From Hymenopus coronatus (lineage: Eukaryota; Arthropoda; Insecta; Mantodea; Hymenopodidae): DNA of 64,000 nt. Position numbers and translations under genes: made by a program. Under the pieces are notes generated by a model. That model saw only the letters and a program-made list of their open reading frames with translations, was not told the origin of the DNA and searched no databases. The DNA lies in contig CM060895.1 in NCBI GenBank assembly GCA_030762935.1, positions 33,408,501 to 33,472,500 of the forward strand. The letters are read 5' to 3'. Shown in pieces: positions 1 through 11,691 of the stretch; position 1 is the first letter of the stretch; each line of letters begins with the position of its first letter.

Positions 1-229
1 ACATTATCTTGCAACAATTTAATTTGTTATTATTGTTCTTTCCTTGGCTCTGCGAAAATATTAATAAATTAGATACAAGATGAAAAGGATAATAATAATT
101 AATCACAAGATAAAAATAAAACGTCAAATCTTGCTGAGAATAAGAATATTAATAAAATGTTAAGTATATTTAATCTCCTGTGGCAAAAAATATATTATAC
201 AAGGCTAAAACATTAACTATAATAATTAT

Positions 230-540
230 TTTGATAGCCTCTGTAATCGAGCAGTCAGCGAACTGACTTCACACCGGGAGGTCACGGATTCGATTCTCGA
301 AAAGAGCTAGGAATTTTTATTTAACCAGAATTATTCCTTATCTACCACAAAACCTGGAAGTATGCATGTGAGAGTGAATGTGTCTGTGTGCGAGTGTGTG
401 TGTATGCGTTTGTTTAATGATACAATATGATTAACCTAATGACATTAGCTTATAGTGAACATATGAGTTGTTTCACAGACCAAAGCCCTCGATATAACAG
501 AAGTTAAAGGGAGGTGTATATAAAGGAAACAATAAATAAT
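230..540 (+). repeat. SINE-C copy 1 (tRNA-headed)
   Basis: A degenerate tRNA-like head with a box-B-like GGATTCGATTCTC lies at about 289-301. It is followed by a body shared with the copies at 3.83 kb and 52.74 kb: 'ctggaagtatg.atgtgagagtga', then 'tttaatgata..atggttaacctaa', then 'gttgtttcaca'. The second copy has a much better preserved head, so this one is the older. Retroposon nature is inferred from the tRNA-like promoter and the shared body; I could not define a target duplication. Confidence 0.55.
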
Positions 541-1962
541 ATTATTTATTTATTATTATTTTAGTCAAGTATCTGTATTTATCTTGCTGGATATGAAAAT
601 TATGGTACCAATGTTGGTTGTCTTATAGATAATGGCTATAAATAAATTGGCGTAGATATTAGCTGGTATCAGCGAAAATTAAAATCTGTACTGAAAGAGA
701 GAAATATCAGATCCTTCAAAAGCCGTTTCAAACTTTAAACCTCTTTAAATATTATAATATTGAGATAAGATAAAAACAAGAAATAGCACACTGGGCAAGC
801 GATGGGTTCTTTTTATTTATTTATTTTATTTTTCAGTTCACCGTTACTATGGATACAGTTTTGTTGAATGGATGCAGTTTATTCATACTGCTGTAAGAAT
901 TTGTAAATTACAAACCACAGCTCCATGACTAAATGATAGAAAAATTATATATCTGTTTTCTTTGATATGCTTTTGGAATGTGGTATAAAATTTTGAAAAA
1001 AATAAGTGGAAAATTGCTTAATGTGGAACATTTTGAGTATGGAAAATATTGGAAAAAAGTTTATGAGAAAATAAGTTTTAAATTTGGGAGTATCCATTAA
1101 TAAGCATGTGCCTACTCACTTATAGCTTCAGTTATTTGGTAGTTCAGGTGCGCCAAGTGGGATATCTGAACATTTTCTTACATTTTAGAATTCATAGCAT
1201 TTTGTTGAGAAAAAATCATTTTAATATCTCGTAATATTTGGTCAAATCTCCTAGACGCATCAACTTAAATGAAAAACTATGAAGACTTGATACCCTTTTA
1301 ATATTATACAAAAATTATATACCACAAAGGCTGTACCTAAATGTTGAGGGGATGCAAATAAGTCATCCGTTTTGTTGGCGCTGTTTTCGGAAGCTAGAGG
1401 AAACAATCCAATTTTAATTTGTTTCAACTCATACTCGTTTAATTAAACACAAATAAAACAGTAATTGCAGGATATGACGTTTTCACTGATGAACACGCGT
1501 TCTAAAAGTTAAAACGTTCTTAAATGGAAATCATTGAAGCGACATTTTATAGCTGATTGGGGTTTTTTGTTGTTTTCACCCCAGCTGAAATCATTGTGTT
1601 ATCATAAATGTCAAGAGTACACGAATGCAATAATTGTATGATTTTGAATGGAAATGTTTAAAATTAGTGATGTGAAATATTCAGTAATTATTCTGTTCCT
1701 ATAAAGTAATTTTCAGTATCTTTATATACACTTTAAAGTTAAGGCAGAGAGAGAGAGATGCTTAAATGCTATAATCTAAGGACATCATCTTATAATTGCG
1801 AAATAAGAAACGTTCTTATCTCCAAGGCTACACTAAGAGATGGAAAACACAAGTTTTTCAGCTCCCGACTGCAGCGTATCCGAGGAACAGCGTACAACCA
1901 CACAGAACTACACAGTGAAAAGGCATACATCTTTTGATTATTAAAAAGTGACGAAACAATAT
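541..1962. other. Spacer, nothing recognised
   Basis: AT-rich sequence with a short A/T microsatellite at the left edge and a (GA)n run near 1746-1758. I see no open frame with coding character, no RNA gene and no R1 similarity. Confidence 0.5.
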
Positions 1963-2810
1963 ATTTTACCTTCTCTACACGTACATAGTGTATAGAGAAG
2001 GTATTACATTCCACCCAAAAATTCGATACAAAAATTTCACCGGAAATACATGTTTTGGGTTCGCCTGAATGCAAAAAAAGGAATTTTTGTAAAAAAGTCC
2101 GTGTGTGTGTGTGTGTGGACAGTATAGCTCAAAAACGAAAAGACCGGTAAATACCAAACTTGGTATTTAAGTTTGGTATCTTCCAAGGATGCGAGACGAA
2201 GGTTCTCAAGAAAATACCCCCACCCCAAACTACCCTTTACATGGAAAAATTTCTAAAATTTTGAATTTATCAAAAATGGTTGTAATGATTTTGATTAAAA
2301 TCTCTTATATTTAACATATTTACATGCCAAATAAAACGTATATCTTAAATTTTCTGGGAATACACTCTAAAGACCTCTTTATCCTGGATGGTTTTATTGA
2401 ATTTTTGCATAGTTGGTTAACCCTAAGAGATAGACAGAAACTTACTACACAAAAATGTAGATTCATGGTAAAACACACAATTTCTATCATACACATTTTT
2501 TTTTCGTGGAGTAGATCGTTTTTTAGATATTCCATGTTATTGGTTTCAGCTTTAAAAACTTACACTTTTCTCATACAGCAATTTGCCAACTCCTGTCAAT
2601 ACAAACAAAGGAACTTCAGTCACATAGCAACCAGCTTCTGACTATCACTTTAACATATGGTGGTCTCTTATTTCGCTTCTACTTGCATGGAGGTAAGTAA
2701 TAAGACTGCTAATTTTTTCTCGATTAGCATGAAGTAAATAGAAGCATAAGCTTTTTAACAATAAGTTGTTGGAGAGATGTAGAGAAAGTCATATGAATGG
2801 AACATCAGAT
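1963..2810 (+). repeat. R1 copy, near full length
   Basis: It starts with the TTCTCTACACG..CATAGTG..TAGAGAA palindrome, has a short (GT)n tract at about 2100-2118 and the AAATACCAAACTTGGTATTT palindrome at about 2151-2170, and ends with GTCATATGAATGGAACATCAGAT. Non-coding; the short open frames in it are fortuitous. Confidence 0.85.
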
Positions 2811-2821
2811 GTATTTTATCA

Positions 2822-3050
2822 ATCAGGACCATGCAAAGCGAGCCGAATCTCAATTCTTTCACATTGCGACTAGTTTGTGAAAATTTGAGCACCACTTGAG
2901 CATAATATATTCCCTTGTTTACCTTCTACTTACAATGAAGCAAGTAATAAGACTAATTCTGCTGATGTTTATCTCGTTTAGCATGGTGTAGATAAATGAA
3001 TAATCTTTTGTAAGAATCGTTTGTATTTGGAACATCTGGACTGGATTTTA
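2822..3050 (+). repeat. R1 partial copy (distal end)
   Basis: Only the last quarter of the family is present, from 'ccatgcaaagcgag' through 'ccttctacttacaa.gaagcaagtaataagac' to 'ggaacatctgga'. It directly follows another copy in the same orientation. Confidence 0.65.
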
Positions 3051-3824
3051 GACCTTTAGCACCCACAACGAAATGTGAAATTGATTATATGCTTATTTAC
3101 ATTCACATAAATTAGTAAAAATAATTTGCAGAAGGGGGAGCAGAGAAAGGTTGGATACTTTTAACCAATGTTTATAATATGTCTAATTGAACTACACCTT
3201 AACCGTAATGTTCCAGATTTGAAAATTAAATGCCTAATGACGTTTGCTTATTGCGTCAATGCAGACGACCAAATTTAGGCCAGAAAATTTGATTCAGGCA
3301 GAGCTCGGATTAGGAGAAATCGATGTCCCAATCAGTTGCCCAAGTCATGTGTCGAAATATCGTAATGTGCCTGTGGACATATCCACAGTTCCATAACGAC
3401 ACCAGACTGCCAAGTAGCAAATTTGAAAGCTGCACATGCAGTGTTTACTGACGTAGATTGACTTTGTTAGCACTTGTCAGCAAAATGATGGCTGCAACAG
3501 AAGCTCAGTTGGCTTGCTATATCACGTAATCGCGTACGCCTACACCCAAACTCAAATTACGGCTTGATTGCTAAATCATAGTACAATACACATGTAATAA
3601 CTAACAAAGTACACCTTATAATAATATTTCTCATTAACTTGTCGGAAAAATGAAACGCGTTGTTCCGAAATAATTCAGAATTCATTACGAAAGTATGTTT
3701 TGTTTACAGTAACGCTATTTTTGCACAAATGCATATAAACTCTATAATAATTTAATACAGAAAGGGGAAAATGAAATGAATTAAATTGTCATTCAAGTTT
3801 AAAAGCTGAGAAAAAAATAGCCTG
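3051..3824. other. Spacer, nothing recognised
   Basis: Mixed composition with a slightly GC-richer patch at 3250-3560. No coding frame, RNA gene or known repeat could be supported. Confidence 0.45.
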
Positions 3825-4080
3825 ACTGTCACCCTGGTCGAGTGGTCAGCGAGCTGACTTCACACCCGGGGATCCCGGGTTCGATTCCCGGCTGAGGCGT
3901 GAATTATTCCCTATCCCCCTCAGACTCTGGAAGTATGAATGTGAGAGTGATTGCGCGTGTATTTAATGATATAAACATGGTTAACCTAACGTTCTAAACC
4001 TACAGTAATATAAATTGTTTCACAAGTAAATCCTCCTATATGACCATTGAAGTTAAAGGAGGATATACAAATAAAACAAA
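3825..4080 (+). repeat. SINE-C copy 2 (tRNA-headed)
   Basis: The tRNA-like head is clear: an A-box-like CTGGTCGAGTGGTCAGCGAG at about 3834-3853 and a box B GGTTCGATTCCC at about 3878-3889, ending CGGCTGAGGCG. The body ('gactctggaagtatgaatgtgagagtga', then 'aacctaacgttctaaacctacagtaatat') matches the copy at 230-540. An A-rich tail 'caaataaaacaaaacaaaaaaa' follows. The head resembles a Leu/Ser-class tRNA, but the lineage assignment is only a guess. Confidence 0.75.
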
Positions 4081-4087
4081 ACAAAAA

Positions 4088-4318
4088 AAACTTGTCCTCC
4101 TGGATAGTGTGTGGTAGCATGTCTACCTCACATTCAAGAGGTTGCAAGTTCGAATGTCGCATTGGGCCATTTCCTGAATAGTTTTTTTTTTTTTTTTTTT
4201 TTTTTTTCGGGCTTTCAAATAACTTTAAGCTCCATGGACACCGAGTTGATTGGAGCACTATTTCATCAATTTCATTCATCACCCGATATGATATCCGTTA
4301 ATGGACATTAAATTACAA
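4088..4318 (+). repeat. SINE-D copy 1
   Basis: A tRNA-like head with a box-B-like GCAAGTTCGAATGTC lies near 4143-4157. It is followed by a 27-base poly(T) run at about 4181-4207 and the body 'aagctccatggacaccgagttgattggagcac'. The same body, with the T run reduced, recurs at 4.80-5.03 kb. It abuts a (TAA)n array on its right. Confidence 0.6.
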
Positions 4319-4319
4319 C

Positions 4320-4360
<41 letters not shown>

Positions 4361-4460
4361 TAAGAATAAAAAATAAGAATATAATAAATAATAATAAAAA
4401 TAAATAATAAAAATAACAAATAATAAAAATAATTAATAATAATTCATAAATAATAATAAT
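4319..4460. repeat. (TAA)n microsatellite and degenerate extension
   Basis: About 13 clean TAA units are followed by around 90 bp of degenerate A/T trinucleotide repeat. It probably grew from the A-rich tail of the adjacent SINE. Confidence 0.85.
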
Positions 4461-4479
4461 ATCCAACAACAACCAACCA

Positions 4480-4796
4480 CCAAAATTGATACTGTACCGT
4501 TACAGGCCATACGAGTTTAGGGCTACCAACCCGACTGCTAGCCTTGCAAGGCAGAGATGGACCCCATACATGGATGTGCCGTGGTCAGCATCGGGCAACC
4601 CCAACAGTAATGTTGGCTGTCAGGCCAGAAAGACTGCCTATCGCAGTTCCTCACTTTCCCTATGATGCTAAATGGGCACCGGTTCTATATCTGGGACTTA
4701 AAATCGGCAAACCTCTGGGTGGGATCAAACCTGAACGAATCTCGTGGCCGGAACGAGATATCATGCTCAAGCCCAGTGCGTCAGAGTAAGATGGGC
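4480..4796. other. GC-richer block between two SINE-D copies
   Basis: About 310 bp that stand out from the AT-rich surroundings ('ccatacatggatgtgccgtgg', 'ggtgggatcaaacctgaacg'). The second motif is weakly box-B-like. An 81-codon open frame exists at 4544-4789, but I recognise no protein in it. It could be another retroposon; no function is assigned. Confidence 0.3.
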
Positions 4797-5040
4797 CCAC
4801 CTCGGTAGTGTGAGGTTAACTTCTGCCTCATATTTAAGAGGTCGCGAGTTAAGATCTCGCTTAGAGTGATTTACTCGGAAAAGTTTTTAGTTTTTTCCAA
4901 GATTTTCCCTTATTCTAAGAAGACGAATGTGTAATATTTTTAAACTCCATGGTCGCCAAGATCATTTGAGCATTATTTCACCGATTTCATTCACTGTCCG
5001 ATTTGATCAATCAGGTTAAAGTACGTTAAACTTAACAAAA
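4797..5040 (+). repeat. SINE-D copy 2
   Basis: It shares the head ('ctcatatttaagaggtcgcgagtt') and the body ('aaactccatggtcgccaagat', 'atttcaccgatttcattcac') with copy 1. The tail ends 'cttaacaaaaaaag'. It abuts the SINE-B cluster. Confidence 0.6.
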
Positions 5041-5220
5041 AAAGTCATTGCCATAGCTGGGATTTGAACCACGGATCTCCCGATCTCTAGCCAGTTACTC
5101 AGCCACCAAGCTACCTTAGCAACATGCTGGCATTGCACTGAATTTCTCAACTGTTTCCCGGTAAACCACAAGGTGCTCTCAAATTAATTTGAGATGACAA
5201 CCCCAATGGCGACTTACAAT
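5041..5220 (-). repeat. SINE-B copy (inverted) plus linked 107-bp unit
   Basis: The reverse strand reads a tRNA head ending GGTTCAAATCCCAGCTATGG. To its right is an inverted version of the unit that is tandemly repeated at 5452-5762 ('gtaaaccacaaggtg.tctcaa', 'gacaaccccaatggcgactta'). Confidence 0.7.
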
Positions 5221-5254
5221 GTTGTAAGTACTTAAGTCCCAGGATTCATAGTGT

Positions 5255-5425
5255 AGCCAACTATTATGGTCGATTGGTATTGGAATAATTGTTTTTTCAC
5301 ACAAGGGACCGGAGTTAGATAGAATCAGACTGAAAAATTCAATGCCATAGCCGGGATTTGAACCACGGATCTCCTGATCTCTAGCTGGATGCTCTTCCAC
5401 TGATCTACCATGACAACACTTACCT
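5255..5425 (-). repeat. SINE-B copy (inverted), near complete
   Basis: Read on the minus strand: A-box-like GGTAGATCAGTGGAAGAGCA, box B GTGGTTCAAATCCCGG, the invariant 'ggcattgaatttttcagtctg' and the tail 'cacaca.gtgtgaaaaaacaattattcca'. A second SINE-B lies immediately left in the same orientation. Confidence 0.75.
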
Positions 5426-5451
5426 GCGACTTAAAGTACTTACAACATTGT

Positions 5452-5762
5452 AAGTCGCCATTGGGGTTGTCATCTCAAAACAACTTGATATGACCTTGTG
5501 GTTTACCAGGAAACATGCGAATCAGTTGAGAAATTCAATGCTATGCTGGCATGTTGCTAAGTCGCCATTGGGGTTGTCATCTCAAAACAACTTGAGATAA
5601 CCTTGTGGTTTACCAGGAAACATGCGAATCAGTTGAGAAATTCAATGCTATGCTGGCATGTTGCTAAGTCGCCATTGGGGTTGTCATCTCAAAACAACTT
5701 GAGATAACCTTGTGGTTTACCGGGAAACATGCGAATCAATTCAATGCTATGCTGGCATGTTG
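5452..5762 (+). repeat. 107-bp tandem repeat, three units
   Basis: Units start at 5452, 5559 and 5666 with 'aagtcgccattggggttgt' and differ by only a few bases; the third lacks about 10 bp. Each ends 'caatgctatgctggcatgttgc', which is also the lead-in to the SINE-B head that follows at 5762. An inverted copy of the unit lies at about 5110-5220. Direct units this similar imply recent tandem duplication. Confidence 0.9.
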
Positions 5763-5912
5763 CCATGGTAGCTCAGTGGCAGAGCAACCCACTAGAGATC
5801 GGGAGATCCGTGGTTCAAAACCTGGCTATGGCATTGAACTTTTCAGTCTGACTCTACCTAGCGAACTGCTGTCCTACACACGGCTTGTGTGAAAAAAGAA
5901 TTATTCCATTAA
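5760..5912 (+). repeat. SINE-B copy (direct)
   Basis: It contains ATGGTAGCTCAGTGGCAGAG at about 5764-5783 (A box), box B GTGGTTCAAAACC, 'ggctatggcattgaacttttcagtctgactc' and the tail 'ggcttgtgtgaaaaaagaattattcca'. The head reads like a tRNA of the GGTAGCTCAGTGG class. Its tail runs straight into an R1 copy. Confidence 0.8.
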
Positions 5913-5914
5913 CA

Positions 5915-6144
5915 AAAAAAGTCTGATGTGATCCATTCACATGAGTTTCTCTTCATCTTTGTAACTAATTATTGCTAAAACGCTCATTCTTCTATCTAAT
6001 TTATGCTAATCGAGATAAACATTAGCAAAAATGACCTTATTTCATGCTTTCTTGTAAGTAGAGGGGAAATAAGGTATTACCACAGACTAAAAATATTGCC
6101 AAATCTTTTAAAATCTGGTTGCTATGTGATCTATGTGATTGGTC

Positions 6145-6175
<31 letters not shown>

Positions 6176-6885
6176 GTTTGGTCAGGATATTACGAATTCC
6201 CACATGAGAAAGTTTTTAGCATATTAAAACTGGAACAAATAACAAGGAATATCTCGGAAATGGTCCACTCTGAGAAAATATATATTAATACACAATTAAT
6301 GTCATATGACATTAATTGTGTATTTTAACGAGATTTGCATTTGTTGTGCAGTAAGTTTCTTTGTCTAACTCTTAAGGTTTATACATGTTAAAAAAAATCA
6401 TTCAGATTGAAAAAATCATCAGAGGTATCCCCAGAAAATTCAAAATGTAAATTTCTATAATGTACTATTTTAATCGAAATCGTTAAGAGCCATTTTTGAG
6501 AAATTAAAAATTTTTGAACTTTTGGCGTGGGGTGATTTTTCTCAAAATTTACATATTGCACCTTGGAAGATACTGAATTATTTATTTTGATATTGTTTAA
6601 CCCCCACTTTTATTGTTATGGCACTGCAGGCGGCTACTGAACTTAAATATCAAGTTTGCTATTTTACCGACTTTTCGTTTTTGAGTTATCGCGTTCATGC
6701 ATTCAGCCACAGGGAAACACGGACATACTCACAACACACACGGAATAGTTTTTTAAAAATTCTCTTTTCTTTTTTTATAGGGGCCTTAAAACCTGTATTT
6801 CCAATGAAATATCGGTGCCAAATTTTTGGGAAGTGAAATACTTGCTCTACTTATACGCCTTGCACTATGCAGGGAAATAAATAAA
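5915..6885 (-). repeat. R1 copy, near full length
   Basis: It begins GTCTGATGTGATCCATTCACATGAG and runs to the degenerate distal palindrome 'cttatacgccttgcactatgcagg'. A 24-base poly(T) near 6148-6175 and a palindromic 'acattaattg' repeat near 6285-6325 are private to this copy. Confidence 0.8.
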
Positions 6886-7540
6886 TAAATAAAATGAGTA
6901 AATAAAAAACTGCACACAAAACTAAAACTTGTTTACGATTTTCACCCTTTAATATTACCTAATAGATAGGTCCAAGTGAACGAAGTCATTCCAAAAGGCG
7001 GAAATTAGCACATCAAAAGGGCATGATGTTTTGCTTAAAATCTAAACCATTTCAAAAGTCGTGGTGACGCACACTTACTGTCGGACATATTTAGGGTAAA
7101 CTATGTTCCCATTCACCATTCCGTATGAGCGTTGCATCAACTGCCGCATGGAGGTGCAATCCGAGAGTTGCTATTAAGGTTCGACCGCATGGAAAAAGCA
7201 GGAAGGCTGCCAGAAAAATATTTATTTCCTTGTGTTTATAAGTAGTAAGTTTTCTGTTTCTCTTGGAAAATATTGTTCAATTTGTCTCATAGAGACAAAC
7301 GGCGGTCAAAAAAGGATATTCATGATGCAATTCTAATCTGTGTAGTCAAGAGAAGGGCAGCTAGGACTAAAGAAATACAGGAAGGGAGAAAGACGTCATG
7401 GACAACATTACAAGGTTAGGAGTTGCATTTTTCAACTACAGTATTTTTGTTTATCGTTATTCCCCAGTAGATGCAATACATTATATTAGTAGAATGTATC
7501 TTTTCTCTTAATCCACCGATTCAAGTTCTATTACTTTCTC
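6886..7540. other. Spacer, nothing recognised
   Basis: A short (TAAA)n run at the left edge, then unique sequence. No coding frame or RNA gene is supported. Confidence 0.45.
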
Positions 7541-7990
7541 CGTTTACTTTCTCCAGCACGTATATAGTAGGTGGAGAAAATATTGCATTCCACCCAAAAG
7601 CTCGATATCTAAGTTTCACTGGAAATGCATTTAGGAGTCACCTAAATAAAAAAAAAAACATTTTTAGAAAATGCCATTGCACGTGTGTCGCGCTTATGTG
7701 TGTATCTATGCATGTGTGAACAGCATACCCAGTACGAAGTTGGGTAAATACTTAACTTGATATACAAGTTAAAAATCTTTCACAAAGGTTTTCAAGAAAG
7801 TCCCTTTGCCTTAAGCTATCCTTTACGCGGAAGATTCTTCAAAAATGTTTATTTTTTAAAAAATTGATCTTACGAATTCAATGAAAACACCTTATGCTGA
7901 ATGTATATGGATACCTTTATTCTGGATGAGTTTTTGCATATTGTTTTAAGTTTTTCAACGGGTATTATCGTACATTTCATAAACGGGAAG
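7541..7990 (+). repeat. R1 partial copy
   Basis: The proximal end is intact ('tttactttctccagcacgta' with 'aggtggagaaaatattgcattccaccc'). It then decays, and homology stops near 7990 at 'gtacatttcataaacgggaag'. Confidence 0.7.
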
Positions 7991-8019
7991 TCAAGTCGAC
8001 ATACTGGTTTTTTTATTTC

Positions 8020-8296
8020 GTACATAATGCAACGTAGGTAGAAAAGATGTCCACCCAAGAACTCAATATCACAATTTCACTAGAAATACACGTTTTAGGG
8101 TCCCCTGAATTAAAGATAAAAAACTGTTTGCTCTCACTAGCAGTTAGAGGAAGTATTGTATTCCATTTAACAATTCTATACCGAGCTTCCACTGCCGATA
8201 TGTATTTCGAGGACACGAAATCCAAATAAAAGCATTTTAGAAAAAGTTCGGCGGCTGTGTATATCTGTCTGTGTGTGTCTGTGGAGAACATAAGTC
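8020..8296 (+). repeat. Two proximal R1 fragments in tandem
   Basis: The proximal segment occurs twice: about 8030-8120 ('tccacccaagaactcaatatc') and about 8135-8296 ('ttccatttaacaattctatac' through a GT-rich run). It ends abutting an R1 copy in the opposite orientation. Confidence 0.55.
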
Positions 8297-8605
8297 AAAA
8301 TCTGATTTGTTCCATTCACATGATGCCCTCTACATCTCTATAACAATTTATTGTTAAAAAGCTTATTCTTCTGTATACTTTATGCTAATTGAGATACATT
8401 ATAAAATGGTTTTGTTAATTACTTTCTTAAAAGTAGGAGGAAAATAAGGGAGTATTAGAGACTAAAGCGACAGTCAAATCTTTTATAGCTGGTTGCTCTG
8501 ATTGAAATTCCTTTGTTTGTATGTCCAAGAGTGATAAATTCCCTCGTTAGAAAAGTAAAAATATTTTAAAGCTGAAACCACTAACAAGGAATATCTCAGA
8601 AACGG

Positions 8606-8654
<49 letters not shown>

Positions 8655-9040
8655 ATAAATTATATATCTTAGCGAGATCTACACTTGTTTGTGTTACAGG
8701 CTTTTCTCTTATGGTTTACAGTTATGCACAACTCAGGAAATGTCATCCAGAATAAATATACTTTCAGAGTCTATTTACAGAAAATGTAAGAGAATTTTCT
8801 TAAAAATCTTGGCGTCGTGTCCTTGGAAGATAGTAAACTTAAATACCAACTTTGGTATTTAACAGTCTTTTAATTTTTTTGAGCTATGCTATCCGATACA
8901 CACCCGAACCTTTTTCTAATATATTTTTATTCAGGTGCCTCAAAACATTTATTTCCGGTGAAACCTCGGTATCGTGTTTTTTGAAGAGTACAGCACCTCT
9001 ATATACTATGTACGCAGTACGTGTACAGAAAGTAAAAATC
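8296..9040 (-). repeat. R1 copy with (TA)n array
   Basis: It runs from 'atctgatttgttccattcaca' to 'gtacagaaagtaaaaatc'. A (TA)n array at 8607-8651 replaces a few internal bases. Otherwise all family landmarks are present. Confidence 0.8.
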
Positions 9041-9708
9041 GAGAGAGTCGCTTAAATACAAATTTATAGATAAGTTTAATAGTTCTAAGCTTTAAGAGTG
9101 AAACTATTTTCTTCTTAATTGGTGTACATTAACTACCAATTAGCTGAAGTTATAAATGTGCATGCCCATGCTTATTAATAGGCATTCCGAACTAACCTTA
9201 TGCTCCTTCCTTAAATATTTTTCGAACTTCTTTACATACTCAAAATGCTTCAGACGATGCAATTTTTTACTGATTTGTTTCAAAATGTTTGTACTGCCTC
9301 TCAAATTTAGATTAAAAGAAAATGTTCATTTACATAAAATTTGATTTAATAAAAATTATTAACTTTCCAAACCTCAAGAATTTTGGAGAAACTCTGAAGG
9401 TTTCGAAATGTAATCGTTTTGCTACAATAGTTAGGGTTAAAATGAAAAATGAAAATAAGACAGATCTATTTGTAAATTCATTTATTCAAAACCTTGAATT
9501 TGATGAGGATATTTTTAAAAATACATCACGTGGTTCATTTATTAGAACAATGAATTTATACAGTAAAAATTATATAAATAACCATGGAAGCTAAATTTTT
9601 ATACTACGCAAAAATAAGACTATTATTATGAATAATAACTGGTATAAATTTCAATAAGATATCTGACATACTCAGGATCTTTTCCAAATTTCACAGATGA
9701 CAAACATA
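9041..9708. other. Spacer with one uncharacterised 90-codon open frame
   Basis: Non-repeat sequence. The forward frame at 9322-9594 encodes a Lys/Asn/Phe-rich 90-residue peptide ending NYINNHGS. I recognise no domain and see no splice or promoter signals, so I do not call it a gene. Confidence 0.3.
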
Positions 9709-10722
9709 ACTATCTCTAGCACGTATGTACACAGTAGCTAAAGAAGACATTGTACTCCACCCAAAAATTCGATGTCGAGATTTCGCCGGAAATATGTTTT
9801 GAGGTCACCGAATCAAAAAAAATTAGAAAAAGGTCCGTGAGTGTTAATGTCTGTATGTATTTGTGTATCCGTGTGTGTCCGTTTCTGTGGACAGCATGGC
9901 TCAAAAATATAAGAACAGTTAAATACCAAATTTAATATTTAAGTTTAGCATCTTATTAGGATACGACAGGAAGATTTTCAGCAAATCCCTGCCCATTTCA
10001 TACTACCCCTTTACATGGAAAAATTTCGGAACACTTTTTTCCTCAAAAATGCCTGTAACGATTTTGATTAAAATGCACGCGAGGGTTCTAGGGGTAGAAA
10101 TATTGCCAAAATAACGTACTAGAAATTTATTAAGAGAAATTATATTCTGTAAGAATGTATGTTACATAAGCAAATTTTAATAAATTAATATATATGTTGA
10201 ATATGTAAAAGAAACGTAAAAGGCAATTAAAGGTGTATTTATAGAAAACACATTAACGGAAATTATCTTATTATGTGTTTCCGTATATTAAATATATTTA
10301 CATACAAATAAAATATAAAACTATCTTGAATATTATGGGAATAGTCTCTGAAGATCCTTCATTCTGGATTGAATTTGCACAACTAGTAAACGGTTAGAGG
10401 TAGACTAAACCTTACTACTACATGGATGAAGATCCCGTTAGAACACACATTTATGCAATATGCATTTTTTATATTAATAAGGTTAACGTTTCTGGTATAT
10501 CCCTTGCTATTGGTTGTAATGTTAAACTGTTTAAATGTTTTTCAAACGGGAAGTAATATTCCTCTTCATATCTCAAACGTTTTACTGCAGGCCATCCAAA
10601 GAAAACCGAACAACAATTGTTCACATAGCGGTCAGCAGCTTTTAAAAATGATTACTATTGCTTTAGCCTGGTGTATCGCCTTATTTCTCTCCTACTTAGA
10701 AGGAAGCACGTAATAAGAAAAT
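9709..10722 (+). repeat. R1 copy carrying a private 207-bp insertion
   Basis: Family sequence runs from 'tatctctagcacgtatgtacac' to 'ttttgattaaaat' at 10074 and resumes at 10282 with 'ccgtatattaaatatatt'. It ends truncated at 'agaaggaagcacgtaataag'. The insert at 10075-10281 is AT-rich and unrecognised. Confidence 0.75.
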
Positions 10723-10960
10723 TTCAATTAATGTATTTTTCTTTAAGTACACTTTTAAATTCCCTTTTACGTTTCTTATACATTTTGTATATATACACAC
10801 ATTAACATTTATTTATGTTACATAGCACATCTTTTAAAATATAATTTAATACATTTCTGGTATATTATTTAGGCAATATTTATAACTACAAACCTCGCGT
10901 TTAATAGCCTTAATGTTGTCATTTCTGCAGCTTTTTGCGCCTTTTTCTTTGTATCACATT
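10723..10960. other. Short AT-rich spacer
   Basis: Unique A/T-rich sequence between two opposed R1 copies. Nothing is recognised. Confidence 0.4.
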
Positions 10961-11691
10961 ATACATTGTCTTATTACTTGCTTCCTTGTAAGTAGAAGAG
11001 GAACAAGGAAGTACCATAGGTTAAAGTGATAGCCAAAAGCTGGTTGCTATGTGACTGAAATTTCTTTGTATGGGTAGTAGATGACAAATTCCTGTATGAG
11101 AAAAGTGTAAGGTCTTTAAAGGTGAAACCAAAAACAAGGAATATATATTTAAAAGACGTCAACTCCACGAAAAATATTTATATGACATAAATAGCGTGTT
11201 TTAATGTGCTCTACATTTTTATATGGTAGGTTTCTGTCTATCCCTTGCAGTTTAGCAGTTATGCAAAATTCCTTAAAATGTATCCAGAATAAAGAAGTCT
11301 TCAGAGACTATTCTCAAAAAATTCAAGAAACACATTTTATTTCGCATCTAAGCATCTTAAATGTAAGATATTTTAATCAAAATCGTTAGAGCCATTTTTG
11401 AGAAAAGAAAAATTTTCGAAAAATATGTCATGTGAACAGTAGTATATGGTGGAGGGATTTTCTTCAAAATTTTCGTGTCGCGTCCTTGGAAGATACCAAA
11501 CTTAAATACCAATTTTGGTATTTAACGGTCTCTTCAATTTTGAGCTATGTTGTCCACAGACAAACACAAACGGACTTTTTTCCAAAAATGTTTTTATTTG
11601 ATTTATGGGGACTCAAAACATGTATTTCCGCTGAATTTCCGTATCGAATTTTTGGGTGCATTACAATGTACATGGTGCAGAGAAATTAAAA
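10961..11691 (-). repeat. R1 copy
   Basis: It runs from 'ttattacttgcttccttgtaag' to 'caatgtacatggtgcagagaaatt'. The outer end (the CTGATGTG segment) is missing. Confidence 0.75.

Noticed and set aside
3830..3900. Functional nuclear tRNA gene
   Set aside because: The head lacks closable acceptor stems and is followed by a body shared with other copies; it is a SINE promoter.
5452..5762. CRISPR-like array
   Set aside because: The 107-bp units are directly adjacent with no spacers, and this is a eukaryotic nuclear locus.
8607..8651. (TA)n array as an origin or regulatory element
   Set aside because: Simple microsatellite expansion inside an R1 copy.
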